Assembly (NCBI RefSeq): GCF_035222275.1
Contig: NC_085884.1
Location: forward strand, 2,852,001-2,916,000
Direction of reading: 5' to 3'
Length of the DNA: 64,000 bases
From: Podospora bellae-mahoneyi
Lineage: Eukaryota; Ascomycota; Sordariomycetes; Sordariales; Podosporaceae
Shown: one piece after another, positions 1 through 10,855 of the stretch
Layout of the letters: the number at the start of each line of letters is the position of its first letter
How positions within the stretch are numbered: the stretch's first letter is position 1
Position numbers and translations under genes: made by a program
Notes under the pieces: model-generated
What the model was told of the DNA's origin: nothing
Seen by the model: the letters and a program-made list of their open reading frames with translations, nothing else
The model's database searches: none

Positions 1-209
1 TCCTCTTCCGCCTTTTCCCAAACACCCTGTGCTTTCATCCACACACATCGTTGACAGATCGCACTTGGCTTGTTAGGACCTTCGGGCGTCGCGCCTTTGC
101 CTGAGTTCAACCGCTCAACGTCGAATCTCCTGTCCCAGTTATGATCGGGGGGCGGTGATAGGGGGCTAACCTCTTTACTCTGAGCTTCCTCGTCGTCTTT
201 TAGAGGCAT
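1..209 (-). CDS. Partial gene, N-terminus of an unrecognised protein
   Basis: An open frame begins with ATG at 209 and runs without a stop off the left edge (69 codons seen). The start reads MPLKDDEEAQ and is acidic and polar, followed by a Pro/Ser stretch and then ICQRC and a Trp-rich segment (CVWMKAQGVW). The CxxC pair could belong to a small metal-binding motif, but too little is visible to name a family. Base composition is coding-like. It has the same strand as the three genes that follow. The chance that this is a real first exon is about even. Confidence 0.45.
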   Translation of the reverse strand, partial: MPLKDDEEAQSKEVSPLSPPPDHNWDRRFDVERLNSGKGATPEGPNKPSAICQRCVWMKAQGVWEKAEE

Positions 210-748
210 CTTGAACGGTTTCGTTCCGAGTTTTAATCGTTTGGCTGTCGGTTGGGGAGTTGTGAAAAGGAGCCAGTCAATAGCCCCGTATTATCTGTTT
301 AGTTGATTTGCTGTCAGTAGGTGGTGTGTGGGGAGACTCGTCTTACCTGAGCCTATTTCCCCAAAACGATGAAGATAGAAAATCGATTTGACGGGAAACA
401 AGAGTCTCAGGCCGGCACGTGGAGGATGGCCCTGTCACTTATAGCGGCCGTTAGTGGAGTGGCGTGAATACAATACCATGGTTCCTCTTTATCCACACGG
501 TGGATTGTTCGTGTTGAAATGGTTGAACAATCTATTTTTGTGACATGCTTCTTTGTTGAGGACCCGGGCTGGCGGCCCTGATCCTAAAAGTAGTTCTTCG
601 AGGCCCAACACTCGAATGGTCGAACAAAAGACAATGCCATTGTATTTCCCTTTCATGACTTGACCTCCTGACTTCTTTGACAAGTCGAACAGCCCAGTGA
701 CGTAGATCACAAATTCGAGTCCCTTCCTGCTGATCAAAAGTTGGCAAC
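210..748. other. Intergenic, no gene seen
   Basis: This 539-bp stretch lies between the start of the partial gene and the 3' end of the aminotransferase. It should hold the promoter of the former and the 3' untranslated region of the latter. I see no conserved motif or convincing reading frame in it. Confidence 0.5.
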
Positions 749-2123
749 CTACAAGGCCATAATATCCCGATGCCTCTCCGCAAACTTTCCAACAGCTTCC
801 ACAAAACCTTCCAGTTCCTTTTCTTCTGTCTCCAAAATCAGTGCAACAAACCCCCTTCTCGTTGTCCAATACCCTGCCTCCAACATCTCGAACCAAAACA
901 AGTCCCTTAAATCCCTCCTTTCCTTCCCTTGAATGTCTTCCCCACATGTAAACACCTCAACAGCTTCATCCACAAAGTGAACCCCAATCAACGACCCCCT
1001 TCCGCTAAACATGATCTTGGTCCCCTTTGTAACCTGCTTCAACCTCTCCCTGAGCCCATCCCCCCGCTCATTCAATTGCACACAAGCCTCCTCGGTGAAA
1101 ACTCTCTTCAAAGCCTCATACCCAACGCTCGTGACTAGAGTGTTGTTGTTAAATGTCCCCGAGTGCGCCAGCGACCCTTCCACTCGGGGGTCATACACAG
1201 CCATGACCTCCTCTCTCCCACCAAACGCGCCAAAAGCCAGCCCACCCCCAAGATATTTGCCCATTGTAACCAAATCAGGCTTCAGTCCTAGCTCAAATCC
1301 CAGGCCGTGAGGCGCAAGGCGGGAAGTCATCACCTCATCGAGGATAAACAACGCTCCGACCTCGTGTGCGGCGTCCTGGATGGCATGGAGAAATTCCTTG
1401 CTGCCGGGGATACAGCCACCAGCGCCTTGCATGGGTTCCACCAGCACAGCGGCGAGATCGGGTGTGGATCTGATGGTGTCTACTGCGAGGCCGATGTCAT
1501 TATACCGGGGAACAACCACAAAGTCGTCTTTATCCACGGTGTTGGGTGCTGCTTTGCCGTTGGGGAAGCTAAATACCGCGCCGTGGTAGCCGCCAGAGAA
1601 GACAATGACTTTTCTTCGCGAGGTGTAGTGCCGCGCGCCAGCGAGAGCGTGCATATTGGCTTCTGTGCCCGTGTTGGCCATGCGGACGCGCTTCAGTTTG
1701 AAGCGTGAGCAAAGGAGGGAAGCGTGTTTGTGTTCCTGGATGGTGGTTGAGCCAAGTGAAAGACCGACGTTGTCAAAGGTGGAGAGCATAGTTTCGCGGA
1801 TGATGGGGTTGGAGTGTCCGTAGAGACCTGCCGTCAGTTCACCGACGAGGTCGAGGTATCTGTCGCAGTGTTAGCAAAGCGACAAAAAAGAATTTAGGCT
1901 AGGGGGCTTACTTGTGGCCATCCTCATCCCAGACATGAGCGCCTTTACCCTGCTTCATTGTCAGGGGGAATGGGAATGTGTGCAGTAGGGTTCGTGTGTT
2001 TCCACCTGGGAGGGCACCGACGGCGAGCTCGTGCTGCTTCTTGGAAAGGGGGTTGTTGGCGATGAACCTCGCCTCAGCGGCTTCCAGCGCTGCCTTGGCC
2101 GATTCATGCGACACCGAACTCAT
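749..2123 (-). CDS. Class III PLP aminotransferase, glutamate-1-semialdehyde aminomutase-like
   Basis: Two exons, 1912-2123 and 749-1859, joined by a 52-bp intron (GTAAGC...CAG), give 440 residues with matching phase. A longer frame starts at TTG (2150), but the first ATG is at 2123 (MSSVSHES). Visible family features are the GALPGGNTRT N-terminal signature, ANTGTEANMHALAGAR, the ILDEVMTS segment whose Asp contacts the pyridine nitrogen, and TMGKYLGGGLAFGAFGG with the PLP lysine. The family uses pyridoxal phosphate to transfer an amino group, or to move it between neighbouring carbons. Fungal copies are often found in or beside biosynthetic clusters. Here it lies 9 kb beyond the PKS-NRPS, behind a repeat island, so cluster membership is uncertain. 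The family call is firm, the substrate unknown. Confidence 0.9.
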
Positions 2124-2277
2124 GATGGCTTGGTATAATCTGACGGTCAAATGATGTTTGCTTTGATCAAAAGGTCACCACGGAGGACATTTCGCTTTGT
2201 TGGAAAATACCCCTCTTTGATCGGCTCATGATAGGGGCATTTCCGGCCCACTTGCCGATTGAACCCGGCCAAGACTG

Positions 2278-4035
2278 TTAGTGTTCGGCCCGAGATCGCA
2301 TGTGAGGCAAGCCGAGAGACGACAAGACTGGTGTGACGGTGATGACTATGGTATCTCCTAATTGACGGTGGTGATTCCCTGCAAGAACCGAGGCAGATAT
2401 AGTCAAATGTCCCTTATCGCCATACCGAACTTGGTTCATTGCCAGGCTTGGAGGATCATTTACAGCTAACCAGGACCGAAACGTGATGCCAAGTGTAGAC
2501 AATTTGTAAGGGTTGACAAGGTCGCCTCGCGCGTAGCCCGAATCCAGACCTTCTATAGTATCATCCTCTTTACGATGTTGGAGCACAATCGCCCAGGGGC
2601 AAAGTGTGTCAGTGCCTTCGGCAGCCCGCGAATCTACTCTCCGAAGTCCACAAACGACATAACATGTCGCCTCCCAGGTTGAATCGCCTAGGGGTGCCGA
2701 CATTGTGATCTCGACTACACCAACAAATCTAGGGCTTGATGAGGCTAAGAAGCACTCGCGCCTGATGTCCCAAAGGTGCTCTGGATAATAACTGTGGCTG
2801 ACTGAGAAGCCATGTGAATACGCCTCGATGCACTCCCATTGGATTTTTATAGTCGGGTACAAGAGATCCGAATGAGAGAAATAGAGTGAGTTCGCTTCGA
2901 TCCCCTCAGCCGGCGTTAAAGAGGTGGCAATGCGGACCAGGGACGGTTTACCGAACCTCATCTGTGACTGAGGCGTCAGTGACAGCCAAGAGGGCTGATA
3001 TCTGACGTAGGATGACTTGATCTTCCGCAGCCAGATTGTGAAAACGGGAGGATCTCCATCTTTGTCGTCGACATGGCCACTTGTACAGCGCAGGTATAGC
3101 CGGTGACCAGTTTCACCGCGTGAGGAGTCGAGGGCTGTGTGGAGCTCAAGACCAGTGTTGGTGATAATCCACGACGGCGTTGGTATAACGGGATCAAGCC
3201 AGTGTTTGATATCAGAAGCGCTCGCGAACCAAGAGGGGTGTCTCGCCAATATACCGGAGTGTCTGAGTCCGAGTTCACTTTTGCTATGTTGCCAGGCAAA
3301 TAAAGACATGTCGTTTGTCTTCTGAGCTATATGTTCCTGGAGACGGAGGAAGGCCTTTTCTCTTTCGCCGTATATCAGCGGCATGTGGATACCGAAGATG
3401 CCCAGGAGACAATATGCCATGTCTTCTATTCGTGTCGTGTTTCTTTTAGCTGCCCACGACATTTTCTGAGCGACGGGTACTTGGTTCAGTTTATCTGAAG
3501 ATCGGAGAATAGTAATGTCGATGCTCGTGATACGATGGAGGATGTTCAGAAGTTGCACCTTTGAACCACACTGGGTCCAGTTGCAATCGTGAAATATGAT
3601 GTCCCTCGGCGCGACCAGCTCTTGCAAGGTCCAGCCCCGGGTAAACCATCGGCATGGTTGAAGGTCAGCTTTGGTGGGTGTGAGTTGGCCATCAGTGAGC
3701 GTAAAATCCTCGAGGTAAACAACGCATAGTGCTGCTCTCTGGTACCAGTGGAACATGGAATTGATCGACTCGGTCAGCTCGGCGCTGCTGGTCTTGTCGA
3801 TGCAGCATGTATCAACCCAAGCGTGGGAGTGTCCGTATTCAAGCGTAAGCTCGCACATTCCCTTTATTTTCTCAAAGCCCTTCTTGTGAACGGCAATGTC
3901 GAACGAGTTCTGCATGTCCTGAAAAGTGACTTCATCATCACCCCAGGTGTGTGAGAGGATGCAGTAGGGAATCGCATTTGGCCCGTCGATGTCGTTCTGC
4001 TCGAGTTGATAGTTTTGGCAATTTATGAGCCACAT
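2278..4035 (-). CDS. HET-domain (heterokaryon incompatibility) protein
   Basis: A single exon of 585 residues starting at ATG 4035. The N-terminal HET domain (about residues 25-150) shows YCILSHTWGDDEVTF, the HAWVDTCCIDK block, SINSMFHWYQRAALCVVYLED and WFTRGWTLQELVAPRD, the standard order for this family. A conserved region follows (KRNTTRIEDMAYCLLGIFG, MPLIYGEREKAFLRLQEHI), then a variable C-terminal half without a recognised domain. HET proteins mediate self/non-self recognition and programmed cell death after cell fusion; the HET domain itself is now seen as a TIR-like NADase fold. No membrane segment or signal peptide is evident, so it is probably cytosolic. The frame is intact. Its specificity cannot be inferred. 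Confidence 0.93.
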   Translation of the reverse strand: MWLINCQNYQLEQNDIDGPNAIPYCILSHTWGDDEVTFQDMQNSFDIAVHKKGFEKIKGMCELTLEYGHSHAWVDTCCIDKTSSAELTESINSMFHWYQRAALCVVYLEDFTLTDGQLTPTKADLQPCRWFTRGWTLQELVAPRDIIFHDCNWTQCGSKVQLLNILHRITSIDITILRSSDKLNQVPVAQKMSWAAKRNTTRIEDMAYCLLGIFGIHMPLIYGEREKAFLRLQEHIAQKTNDMSLFAWQHSKSELGLRHSGILARHPSWFASASDIKHWLDPVIPTPSWIITNTGLELHTALDSSRGETGHRLYLRCTSGHVDDKDGDPPVFTIWLRKIKSSYVRYQPSWLSLTPQSQMRFGKPSLVRIATSLTPAEGIEANSLYFSHSDLLYPTIKIQWECIEAYSHGFSVSHSYYPEHLWDIRRECFLASSSPRFVGVVEITMSAPLGDSTWEATCYVVCGLRRVDSRAAEGTDTLCPWAIVLQHRKEDDTIEGLDSGYARGDLVNPYKLSTLGITFRSWLAVNDPPSLAMNQVRYGDKGHLTISASVLAGNHHRQLGDTIVITVTPVLSSLGLPHMRSRAEH

Positions 4036-4364
4036 GGCCAGAATCAGCCTCGATCAAGGAAAGCAAACAATCGATAGGTTTCGCGACAGTGTAGGGTAGA
4101 ATTGTGACTTGGAGGCTCAACATGGAGTGATATAGCGCAGAGTGGGGTTGCTGGAGGGGGTTCATTGGCATCAGCACAGCCACCAAAAGCCAGCCAACCA
4201 CAGCCAGCGAGGCCAAGCCCTTTTTGTTTCGGTTATTTAATGACGCCAGGCACTTCATGAAATCTTAGTTCTCCTTTATAAATACAGCTCAAAGACAATA
4301 AGAAGGCAATACAGACCCACAGTACAAAACTCCTTTGCCTCTCCAAAACTGAACACAAGCACAA

Positions 4365-6020
4365 TCACCGCCACCACCCCGACCAACCCCTCCCACTCTC
4401 CCCCTTTTCCCTCTCCTCCCCCCTACCCGGTAAATCCGCCCACCTACTCCAATCCCCCTCCACAACCTTCCACCCTCCATCCTTCGTATCCCCCCTCGCA
4501 ATCCCCCCCCCCACACCACCAAAACTCCCTCCAAACCCCATCATCCCACCTATCCCCAATATACAACACCGCCCAGTCATGATCACAAACCTCATACTCA
4601 CCCCAATACCCAGCCCCCAGACGAGCATCCCACCCCATCAAAAAATCAGGCCTGGCATCCCTTGTGTACTCCCTTTTTTCCATCTTTCCCCCCACCGGGG
4701 CGAACCAAGACTGTGGGAAGTTCCCCTTCATGTGACCGTATTTTTCCTGGAAAGACCCCAGATGCTGCCAGACGTGAACGACGATTTCTTGAGCGGCGGG
4801 CAGGGATGGGTCTGTAGGCCAGGTGTAGACCGCTGCTCGGTAGCGTGTTTGGCAGAGGTGGCAGACTTGGGGGTGGTAGACGCTTGTTTCAGGTTGGAGG
4901 GGGGTGTTGGGGTTGGGGTTGGTGCCTGGAGGAGGGGGGGATGATGATGTCGATTTTAGTGGGGGGCGCCAGCAGCGCATTTCGTTATTGTAGAAGATGT
5001 TGAGGCTTTCTTCGAGGATGTCGCGGGGTTGGCCCCCGTTGTAGGGGGCTTGATTGAGGAGGGGGTTGGTTGTTTCAGGGTGGTAGGAGGGTTGGTGGCG
5101 GCAGGTTTGGAAGCCGAGGTAGTGGCGGGTGGGGGGCTGGTTGGAACTACTGTCGTCTGGAGTGGTGTCGGGGCTGGTTGGTTTGGGGTTAGGGATGAAA
5201 GCTTCGGGTGGAAGGTAGACGCGTTGGGTGGAGTAAGTTAGGAGATTGGGGTGTTTGAAGGAGGAATAGATGCTGTTGGTGCTGCTTGGGAGCTCGACGA
5301 GGGCGCAAGAGAGGGAGGCTTTGACGAAGACGTGTCTGTACGGGGAGTCTGGGGAGGAGTTGCTGAGAGGATGGGGCTGCCAGTCTGAGTCAAAAGACAG
5401 GGAGGGGAGGTGGTAGGCTGTTTTGGTGGCTGGGAGAGTGATGGTTTTTGAACTGGCTGATCGGATCGGCCAGGCGAGAAAACCTGGAATTGTTGTGTCC
5501 CCAAAGCTTTGGATGTGCGGAGGCTGGAGATCGGTCTATCTGGGTCTTTAACGGTGTGGTAGCAATCGTCAAAGGTGAGTTTGCCGATGTTCCAGTAGTT
5601 GGGACCCAGCGCCATCCAGGGGCAGGCTGTTTTGTAGAGGGAAGGTTGGGGAAGAAGCCGATGCAAGACGCAGCAATATATGCAGACTGTGTGGGTTGTT
5701 CTGAGGTCTTTTTCGAGTAGTTGAAGAAACTTCCATCTGTTGACGTTATTACAAGCCTGAGGAATGATGCCAAGGTCCTCATTGATAGGTTTGCAGTCCC
5801 AATCGTGAGTTTCATGTCGTGTTTCGGACGCGGTTGTTGACCATTCTGATGATGGATAGCCGAGGGATAGCTTATAAAGGTGAGTAGAGGCAAGGCTGAA
5901 CGAAGCGGCCGAAACCACATCCAGGTGACCACCAATCTGGAGCAATGTCTCATTGGAAAGACACAGCAAGTTCCCAGTGTATGTCGTCTGCGGCTGTTGC
6001 ATTCTTGGACATGAAGTCAT
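4365..6020 (-). pseudogene. F-box-like gene with frame changes at homopolymer runs
   Basis: From ATG at 6020 the frame encodes an F-box-like N-terminus (LCLSNETLLQIGGHLDVVSAAS, about residues 18-50), then a CIYCCVLHRLLP Cys/His block and LTFDDCYHTVKDPDRPISS. Near 5499-5502 (a run of four C on the plus strand) the protein-like reading jumps one frame, continuing as DTTIPGFLAWPIRSASSKT through YRHVFVKASLSCALVELPSS, YSTQRVYLPPEAF and EMRCWRPPLK to YWGEYEVCDHDWAVLYIGDR. A second jump is likely at ten C at 4503-4512, after which DTKDGGWKVVEGDWSRWADL fits better. No GT-AG intron fits either place. Either the gene is decaying, or the assembly dropped bases in homopolymers. F-box proteins recruit substrates to SCF ubiquitin ligases. 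Confidence 0.6.
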
Positions 6021-8124
6021 GGCAAGGAAGGGTGGCTTGGAACGCCGTCTTGAAATGCGAAGGTAAGGATATGGTAGGACTCCAGTCTTGATGCAGACAC
6101 CTTCTTATAGATCCAAGCATACGCGTCAATAGGGAGGTTAGAGAACGTAATCTAGCTCGCAAAGCATTCCCATTCAAGCTAGGCTGTCATCTCTATTTGC
6201 CTTGGCGACTCTCAGGGGTCTGTGGTGGAGCAGACATTCTTAAAATGTATACGCTGTGGTCGACTGAAGCCTGTGCATCATGAATGTCAATAAACAAAAA
6301 GAGTAATCCCTACCGGCTTGTGGAAAAGCCATCGGGAAAGCCACCTTCAGGACCTCGTTTCGTATTGCGCTGTCCTCAAACCTTCAGATCACATTAAGGC
6401 CCTTGACCCATAACGTGTGAAACGGTTGCTCCCAGAGCACTTGCCTTTATGAGCACTTCCAGGAGGTTTGCTGAACAGGGAGGAGCTGTTACACCTGACT
6501 GGACACCTCACCTGACCGGACCATCTGGCACTCAAGCATCCCGACTGGCACTGGCAAGGCTCCAAATACCTCGATGGCCAGGCCTTTGTTGGCTAATTCT
6601 CTTCCACTCTATCACCCTTGTCTTTTTTCGTGTTGTGCACTCTGCGACTTTTAAGTCCCTGATTACGCCCTCGGCTTTGGCTATGTGACCACTCGAAGCA
6701 GTCCATTCTTATCAACCCAATAATCCTTTAATGGCGTCTTCATTTTCGGAATCAATCTCTTCCTCCTTTTCCTACTCATCCACAACAACATCCTCATTTG
6801 GCGTTTGTAAACGCTGCTTCTTGGCTGATCTTGTTGGCTCGCGGGCGATGTTTTGCTCGAGCGAGGGAGTGTCTTGCGTTTGCACGCGAGATCTCTTGGT
6901 CCTTCTTCGGGCTCAGGGGCGGTTTGCAGGGGCTCGGGGGCGTTGTCAAGGGGCGCAGGGCGGCGTCTTGTCGACCGTCTTGGGACCTCATCAACTGCGG
7001 CAAAAATTAGAAATCAAAACCAAAGAACCAAGAGAAAAAATGGCCATCACCTACACTTTGCTGTCCGTCTTGCAGGTAACTCGAAGGCGGTGTCTTGCTC
7101 CAAATCTTGGTCTTGTCGGAGGTCGGGGATTAGTGCTGGACGGGCGGCTGCCGAGGAGGCATGCCAGAGCCAAAAAAAGGTGCAGTTGTCATCCAAAATA
7201 CATGTCACCACTGAGCATCAATGCCGGAAAAAAATGAGGAGGTTCATCGAGATGATGTAGATTGTATTGTATTGTCTCTAAACCAAGTGCAACACCTCTG
7301 ACGAAGGCAGTGTGTAGTATATCAGACTTGTCATGATGAACAGGCAGAGGCCAAATTGTAGAGTTGGAGTGTAAAGGGGCGCAAAATTCCAAAATCTGAC
7401 TGAAGGAGGGTAGAAAAAAGATACATACCTTGGTGTCGGAGGCTGCACTCGAGAGACCCGCGACGAGAGTACCGGAACGTTGGTCATAATACCACACGGA
7501 GAATCCACTCGAACTGTACGACCTGCTTGCCTGATCTCCCTTCGGATGAAAGTAAGATGGACAGCCTTCACCGCTGTATTTTTAGAAGTATAGAACGAGC
7601 TTCATACAACCGTGTGGTATAAGGGGAAAAAAAAGAACAAGAGAAAAGGAGAATGCAAGAATGGAAGGATTTATATGCCAGTACCCCTCCACTTATTACA
7701 TGCGTCCAACATAGGACATAGGAGAGGGAAGAAGATATGGGTATTGGATATGCTCGCATAGTGGGGAATGTATGGGATACCTGGAGCATCACTTTGAACT
7801 TGGGAATGTGTGACATGAAGATGGTATGGCTTGGGAAGGAGCGACGTCAAAGACAGCGGAAGAGCATTAATGTCCACCTCATGGACAACTAAAAGAAACG
7901 AGCTCTGGCTCGTCCCGCTCTAGCACAAGCTTGAATGGAGCATGGGAAGTGAGTTGATTTGAGCTGAGTCGGCCCTGGTCTTGACTTGGTGGTATTATCT
8001 GACATGAATACAGCTTCCGATTGCACATGAGTTTAAAGTTTAGGACATAGTTGCAAATAAAACATTAATTTTACTCCAGGTACATTAAATATTAAAAACT
8101 TCCTCGAATAAATTTCAGGTATTA
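6021..8124. other. Gene-free stretch
   Basis: About 2.1 kb with short overlapping frames but none that looks like protein. A GC-rich block at 6790-7010 has open frames on both strands made of low-complexity Arg/Ala/Gly or Pro/Ser residues, which I do not accept as genes. The right end becomes AT-rich as it approaches the repeat island. Confidence 0.5.
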
Positions 8125-8322
8125 TGACGAACCTCTATCCAGAACCTCTGAAAGGGATACTAGTTAAAGGCAACTTCTAAATAATCCTAGTTCGGTGCAG
8201 TTAAATAGTGCACAACAAGATGTCTCAATGTAAACACAAGATACCGTGAATACAAGCTGTGATTGCATACTACGGAACTGTTGATGTACACTAGCCAGTT
8301 CCTCCGTACATATAGACCTCGA
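8125..8322 (-). repeat. Partial LTR-like copy (fossil)
   Basis: This segment matches the first part of the LTR-like repeat that begins at 8343 over roughly 195 bases, with scattered differences. Shared blocks include AACCTCTGAAAGGGATACT, GTGCACAACAAGATGTCTC and CCAGTTCCTCCGTA. The match stops near 8322. It is a truncated, older relative of its neighbour. Confidence 0.6.
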
Positions 8323-8342
8323 GACCCTAAAGTGCTCGCCTA

Positions 8343-8740
8343 TGACGAACCCCTGTACAGAACCTCTGAAAGGGATACTGGTTGAAGGCTACTTCTGAAC
8401 AATCCTGGTTCGGTGCAGCTAAACAGTGCACAACAAGATGTCTCAATGTAATCACAAGATATCGTAACTACAACTTGAATTGCATACTGCGGAACTGTCT
8501 ATATACACCAGCCAGTTCCTCCGTATATATAGATCAGGGGACCGTGGACCGTTGACTTACAGACGGTCCTCGGTCCTCTCCGGATTGGCCGATACTGGAC
8601 CGTGGACCGTGAGACCCACCACGGTCCCCGGTCCGCACCTTATTGGTCCGTTCCGTCCTACTGGACTGTGAGCCCCGCTCGATCGCCCAGTCCAGCCCTG
8701 ATTAGTCCGGTGTGCCCCACTGTCTCCCAAACCCGTAACA
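8343..8740 (-). mobile_element. Solo LTR-like repeat, probably Ty1/copia type (fossil)
   Basis: The repeat is bounded by TGACGAAC on the left and CCCGTAACA on the right, so it starts with TG and ends with CA in either orientation. It is about 398 bp long, with a TATATA block near 8525. On the minus strand it would run from TGTTACGGG. Internal direct repeats of GGACCGTGGACCGT type lie between 8537 and 8640. No internal domain lies next to it, and the flanking five bases do not match, so it is a degraded solo LTR. Family assignment rests on the ends and general layout only. Confidence 0.5.
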
Positions 8741-9120
8741 TAACGACCGAGTAAAATAATACTCCCTTTTAAGTTTTATACCCCTATAATAATAGATTCG
8801 CTATTTCTCTTTAGGCCTATAATCGTCCGGCCCTTTACTTATAATTATTTAAAGTTATTAACGATATACTTTTCGCTTAATTATATACCTAGTTTTATAG
8901 GATAGGAGTAGGCTCCTGAAATTCCTTAGAGACGAAGGGAGGAGGTCGTTAGGTTACCGGTTATAATAGCTCGATAGAGGCAAAGGTATACTCTAAAATC
9001 CGAGAAGTAAATATACTCCTCTCTTTAATTGAAGGAAGATATTTTCTTTATATACGTATTTATTTATTAGTCTATAATAACTAAATGCGAAGGGAGGCTT
9101 GGTTTAGGGTGCGGCCACAG
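8741..9120. other. AT-rich debris
   Basis: About 380 bp of very AT-rich sequence rich in TA dinucleotides, with no open frame. The composition is what RIP leaves in ascomycete repeats, but no parent element is recognisable. Confidence 0.45.
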
Positions 9121-9455
9121 GCCTAAGGGTCAAAGTAAGGAAGTGGGGCTCTCTGAGGATTCGGGGGTTCAGGGGCCATATATATAAGCGGTCTGCTTCG
9201 GACATTCTATTTAGACAGGACATTGACTTTTATTTCTTGGTATTTTGTGCCTTGCACGCGTGCAGGCAGTTCTGGCCCTCTGATCAGGCCAATCGGGTGC
9301 TTATTATGTGGTCTGCGAGCCCACAGAGTCTTTTCTTTGTCCTACGTGAAGTGCGGCCTGCGAGCGAGTCACTGTCACGCAGGTGTGTTCATTCAGAGAC
9401 CTGCTGAGGGTATATTTGTGGTGTTGTGGTTGTTTTGTGTGTTTTCTCACCATTT
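9121..9455. other. Unassigned repeat-like block
   Basis: A more GC-balanced block containing TATATATAAG near 9180 and a short open frame from 9223 without protein-like features. It may be a terminal piece of another old element with a TATA-type promoter. I see no matching partner in the window. Confidence 0.25.
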
Positions 9456-10147
9456 CAATACTCGGTATACTCGTTGGTAAGGTGGTACTGTACGGTTAAA
9501 ATAATAAAGGGCGGGATAGCCTAGCCGAGGGCATTGACTCCCTTGATTACCGTTGCTCATTCGCGGTTACCAGGCTAGGCTAGTTTTACCTTACTAAAGC
9601 CGTCCGAGATCATAACTACTATACCCGCGAAGATAATGCCCATTATAAACCCAGTCTCGTCGAAGTTATAAATATCGTTATTTACAGTACTATACTTGGC
9701 CTTAGTGTTCCGTACGAGCGTAAACCACTCGGCAATAACCTTTAGATCCTCGCACTTAGCCCTCTGGTAGTCGTATCTACGCGTAAAGCGCGTACGGAGC
9801 TCTGGCTGGCGTTTAATAAATCGATATACCTAGAGTTTGCCGACAGGGGGCGCATCGCGTACGCGTAGCAGTTAGGTGGCTATATCTTCCACCCCACGCA
9901 ATCTGGGTGGAAAAGCTTGCGCATATAGCTTAATAATGTATTGGACAATAGCCTTCTCTTCTAATTAAGTGAGCTTCTTTTTACCGGGCGTAGTATCGCG
10001 TCGTGCAGGCCGGCCAGCGCGTCGGTCGCAGAGGGTTGATGCTGGTATATTGTAGAGCTTCGCTGCGGCTCTGAGGCTTTATTTTTCGTTCTTTTGGAGA
10101 GCTTCAAGGGCTAAGATTTCACTCGCTTCCTTTAAAGTAGAAGGCAT
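9456..10147 (-). mobile_element. Decayed Fot1/pogo-type DNA transposon (transposase N-terminal part)
   Basis: On the minus strand from ATG at 10147, one frame stays recognisable for about 220 codons: MPSTLKEASEILALEALQK, then SLRAAAKLYNIPASTL (psq-type helix-turn-helix), RLRGVEDIAT and VYRFIKRQPELRTRF (CENP-B-type DNA-binding domain), AEWFTLVRNTKAKY, and YNFDETGFIMG, which holds the first catalytic Asp of the DDE domain. The frame is cut by TAA/TAG/TGA codons, such as after QKNEK, before LEEKAIVQYI, and at the positions of expected CAA, CAG, CGA or TGG. That is the C-to-T pattern of RIP. The match stops near 9455, so the C-terminal half is missing. Such elements move by cut and paste; this copy is dead. 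Confidence 0.8.
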
Positions 10148-10640
10148 ATTGGATTGTAGAAAAATTCGATGTAAAGTGCAAAGAAGACGCGTCGCGCTAG
10201 GGAGTGCGCGACCCACTGATATACACGACTCACTGATAATGTACGTTACCGTAACAACGAGCTTTCCTCCGTGCGGCTGTGACGTTCCTGCTTGGGACGT
10301 GGTGGCAATGAGAGAAACCTGCTTTTGCAACCTCGTGTTCATTCGTGATGGAATTGTAGAGTGTCTCTCTCGTTTGCATCTCCATGTCGACAAGATGAGG
10401 AAGTCGATGAAATGATCCGAGGGTTGACGGGGTTTTATCTATAGCAAACACAGCATCCGGTCCTTGCCCTAAGACGATGTGATTGAGTGGGCGGCGACAT
10501 CATGGTATGCCATGGAAGACCTGCTAAGAGATGGTAAACACTAACTAAGAGATAGAGAAGATGTACGGAGCCCTCTATGTTTTTTACCACCGTCTCCCTC
10601 AATACATCCATACCTATTAATTAAGCCTCTCTATAATACA
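10148..10640. other. 5' flank of the transposon and head of a repeat array
   Basis: The first 60-100 bases probably hold the transposon's untranslated end; a short direct repeat around CACTGATA occurs at 10214-10240. At 10564-10600 lies a block (TACGGAGCCC...TTACCA...CCCTC) that also occurs, inverted, next to the array near 34.9 kb. No gene is seen. Confidence 0.45.
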
Positions 10641-10855
10641 ATTAAAGGCTCCTAGACTAGCTTTTAAGGCCTTTAAACTATCTTTCAAGACTTTTTAACT
10701 ATCCCTTAATGCCTTCCAACTATCTTTTAAGGCATTTGAACTATCTTTCAAGACCCTTGAATCATCTTTATGACCTTTAAATTTTCGTTTAAGGCCTTCT
10801 ACTTTTCTTTTAACCTCTCTCGATCATTTTTGAGGCCTTTGAATCATTTTGTTGG
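10641..10855 (+). repeat. Degenerate 21-bp tandem array (copy 1)
   Basis: About ten units of 20-22 bases that diverge from the pattern AAGGCC-TTTAAACTATC-TTT. Examples start at 10664, 10685, 10706 and 10727 with near-perfect 21-base spacing. Units differ by several substitutions but keep the period. It lies between the transposon fossil and the 3' end of the PKS-NRPS gene. Confidence 0.8.

Noticed and set aside
5550-5600. Intron to explain the frame change in the F-box-like gene
   Set aside because: The only nearby GT is followed by an AG after about 20 bases, too short for a fungal intron.
6731-7260. Overlapping frames around 6731-7260
   Set aside because: Frames on both strands are open because of a GC-rich low-complexity block; no domain, no splice partner, no consistent codon use.
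8338-8745. Target-site duplication around the LTR-like repeat
   Set aside because: The five flanking bases on each side do not match, so insertion boundaries cannot be proven.
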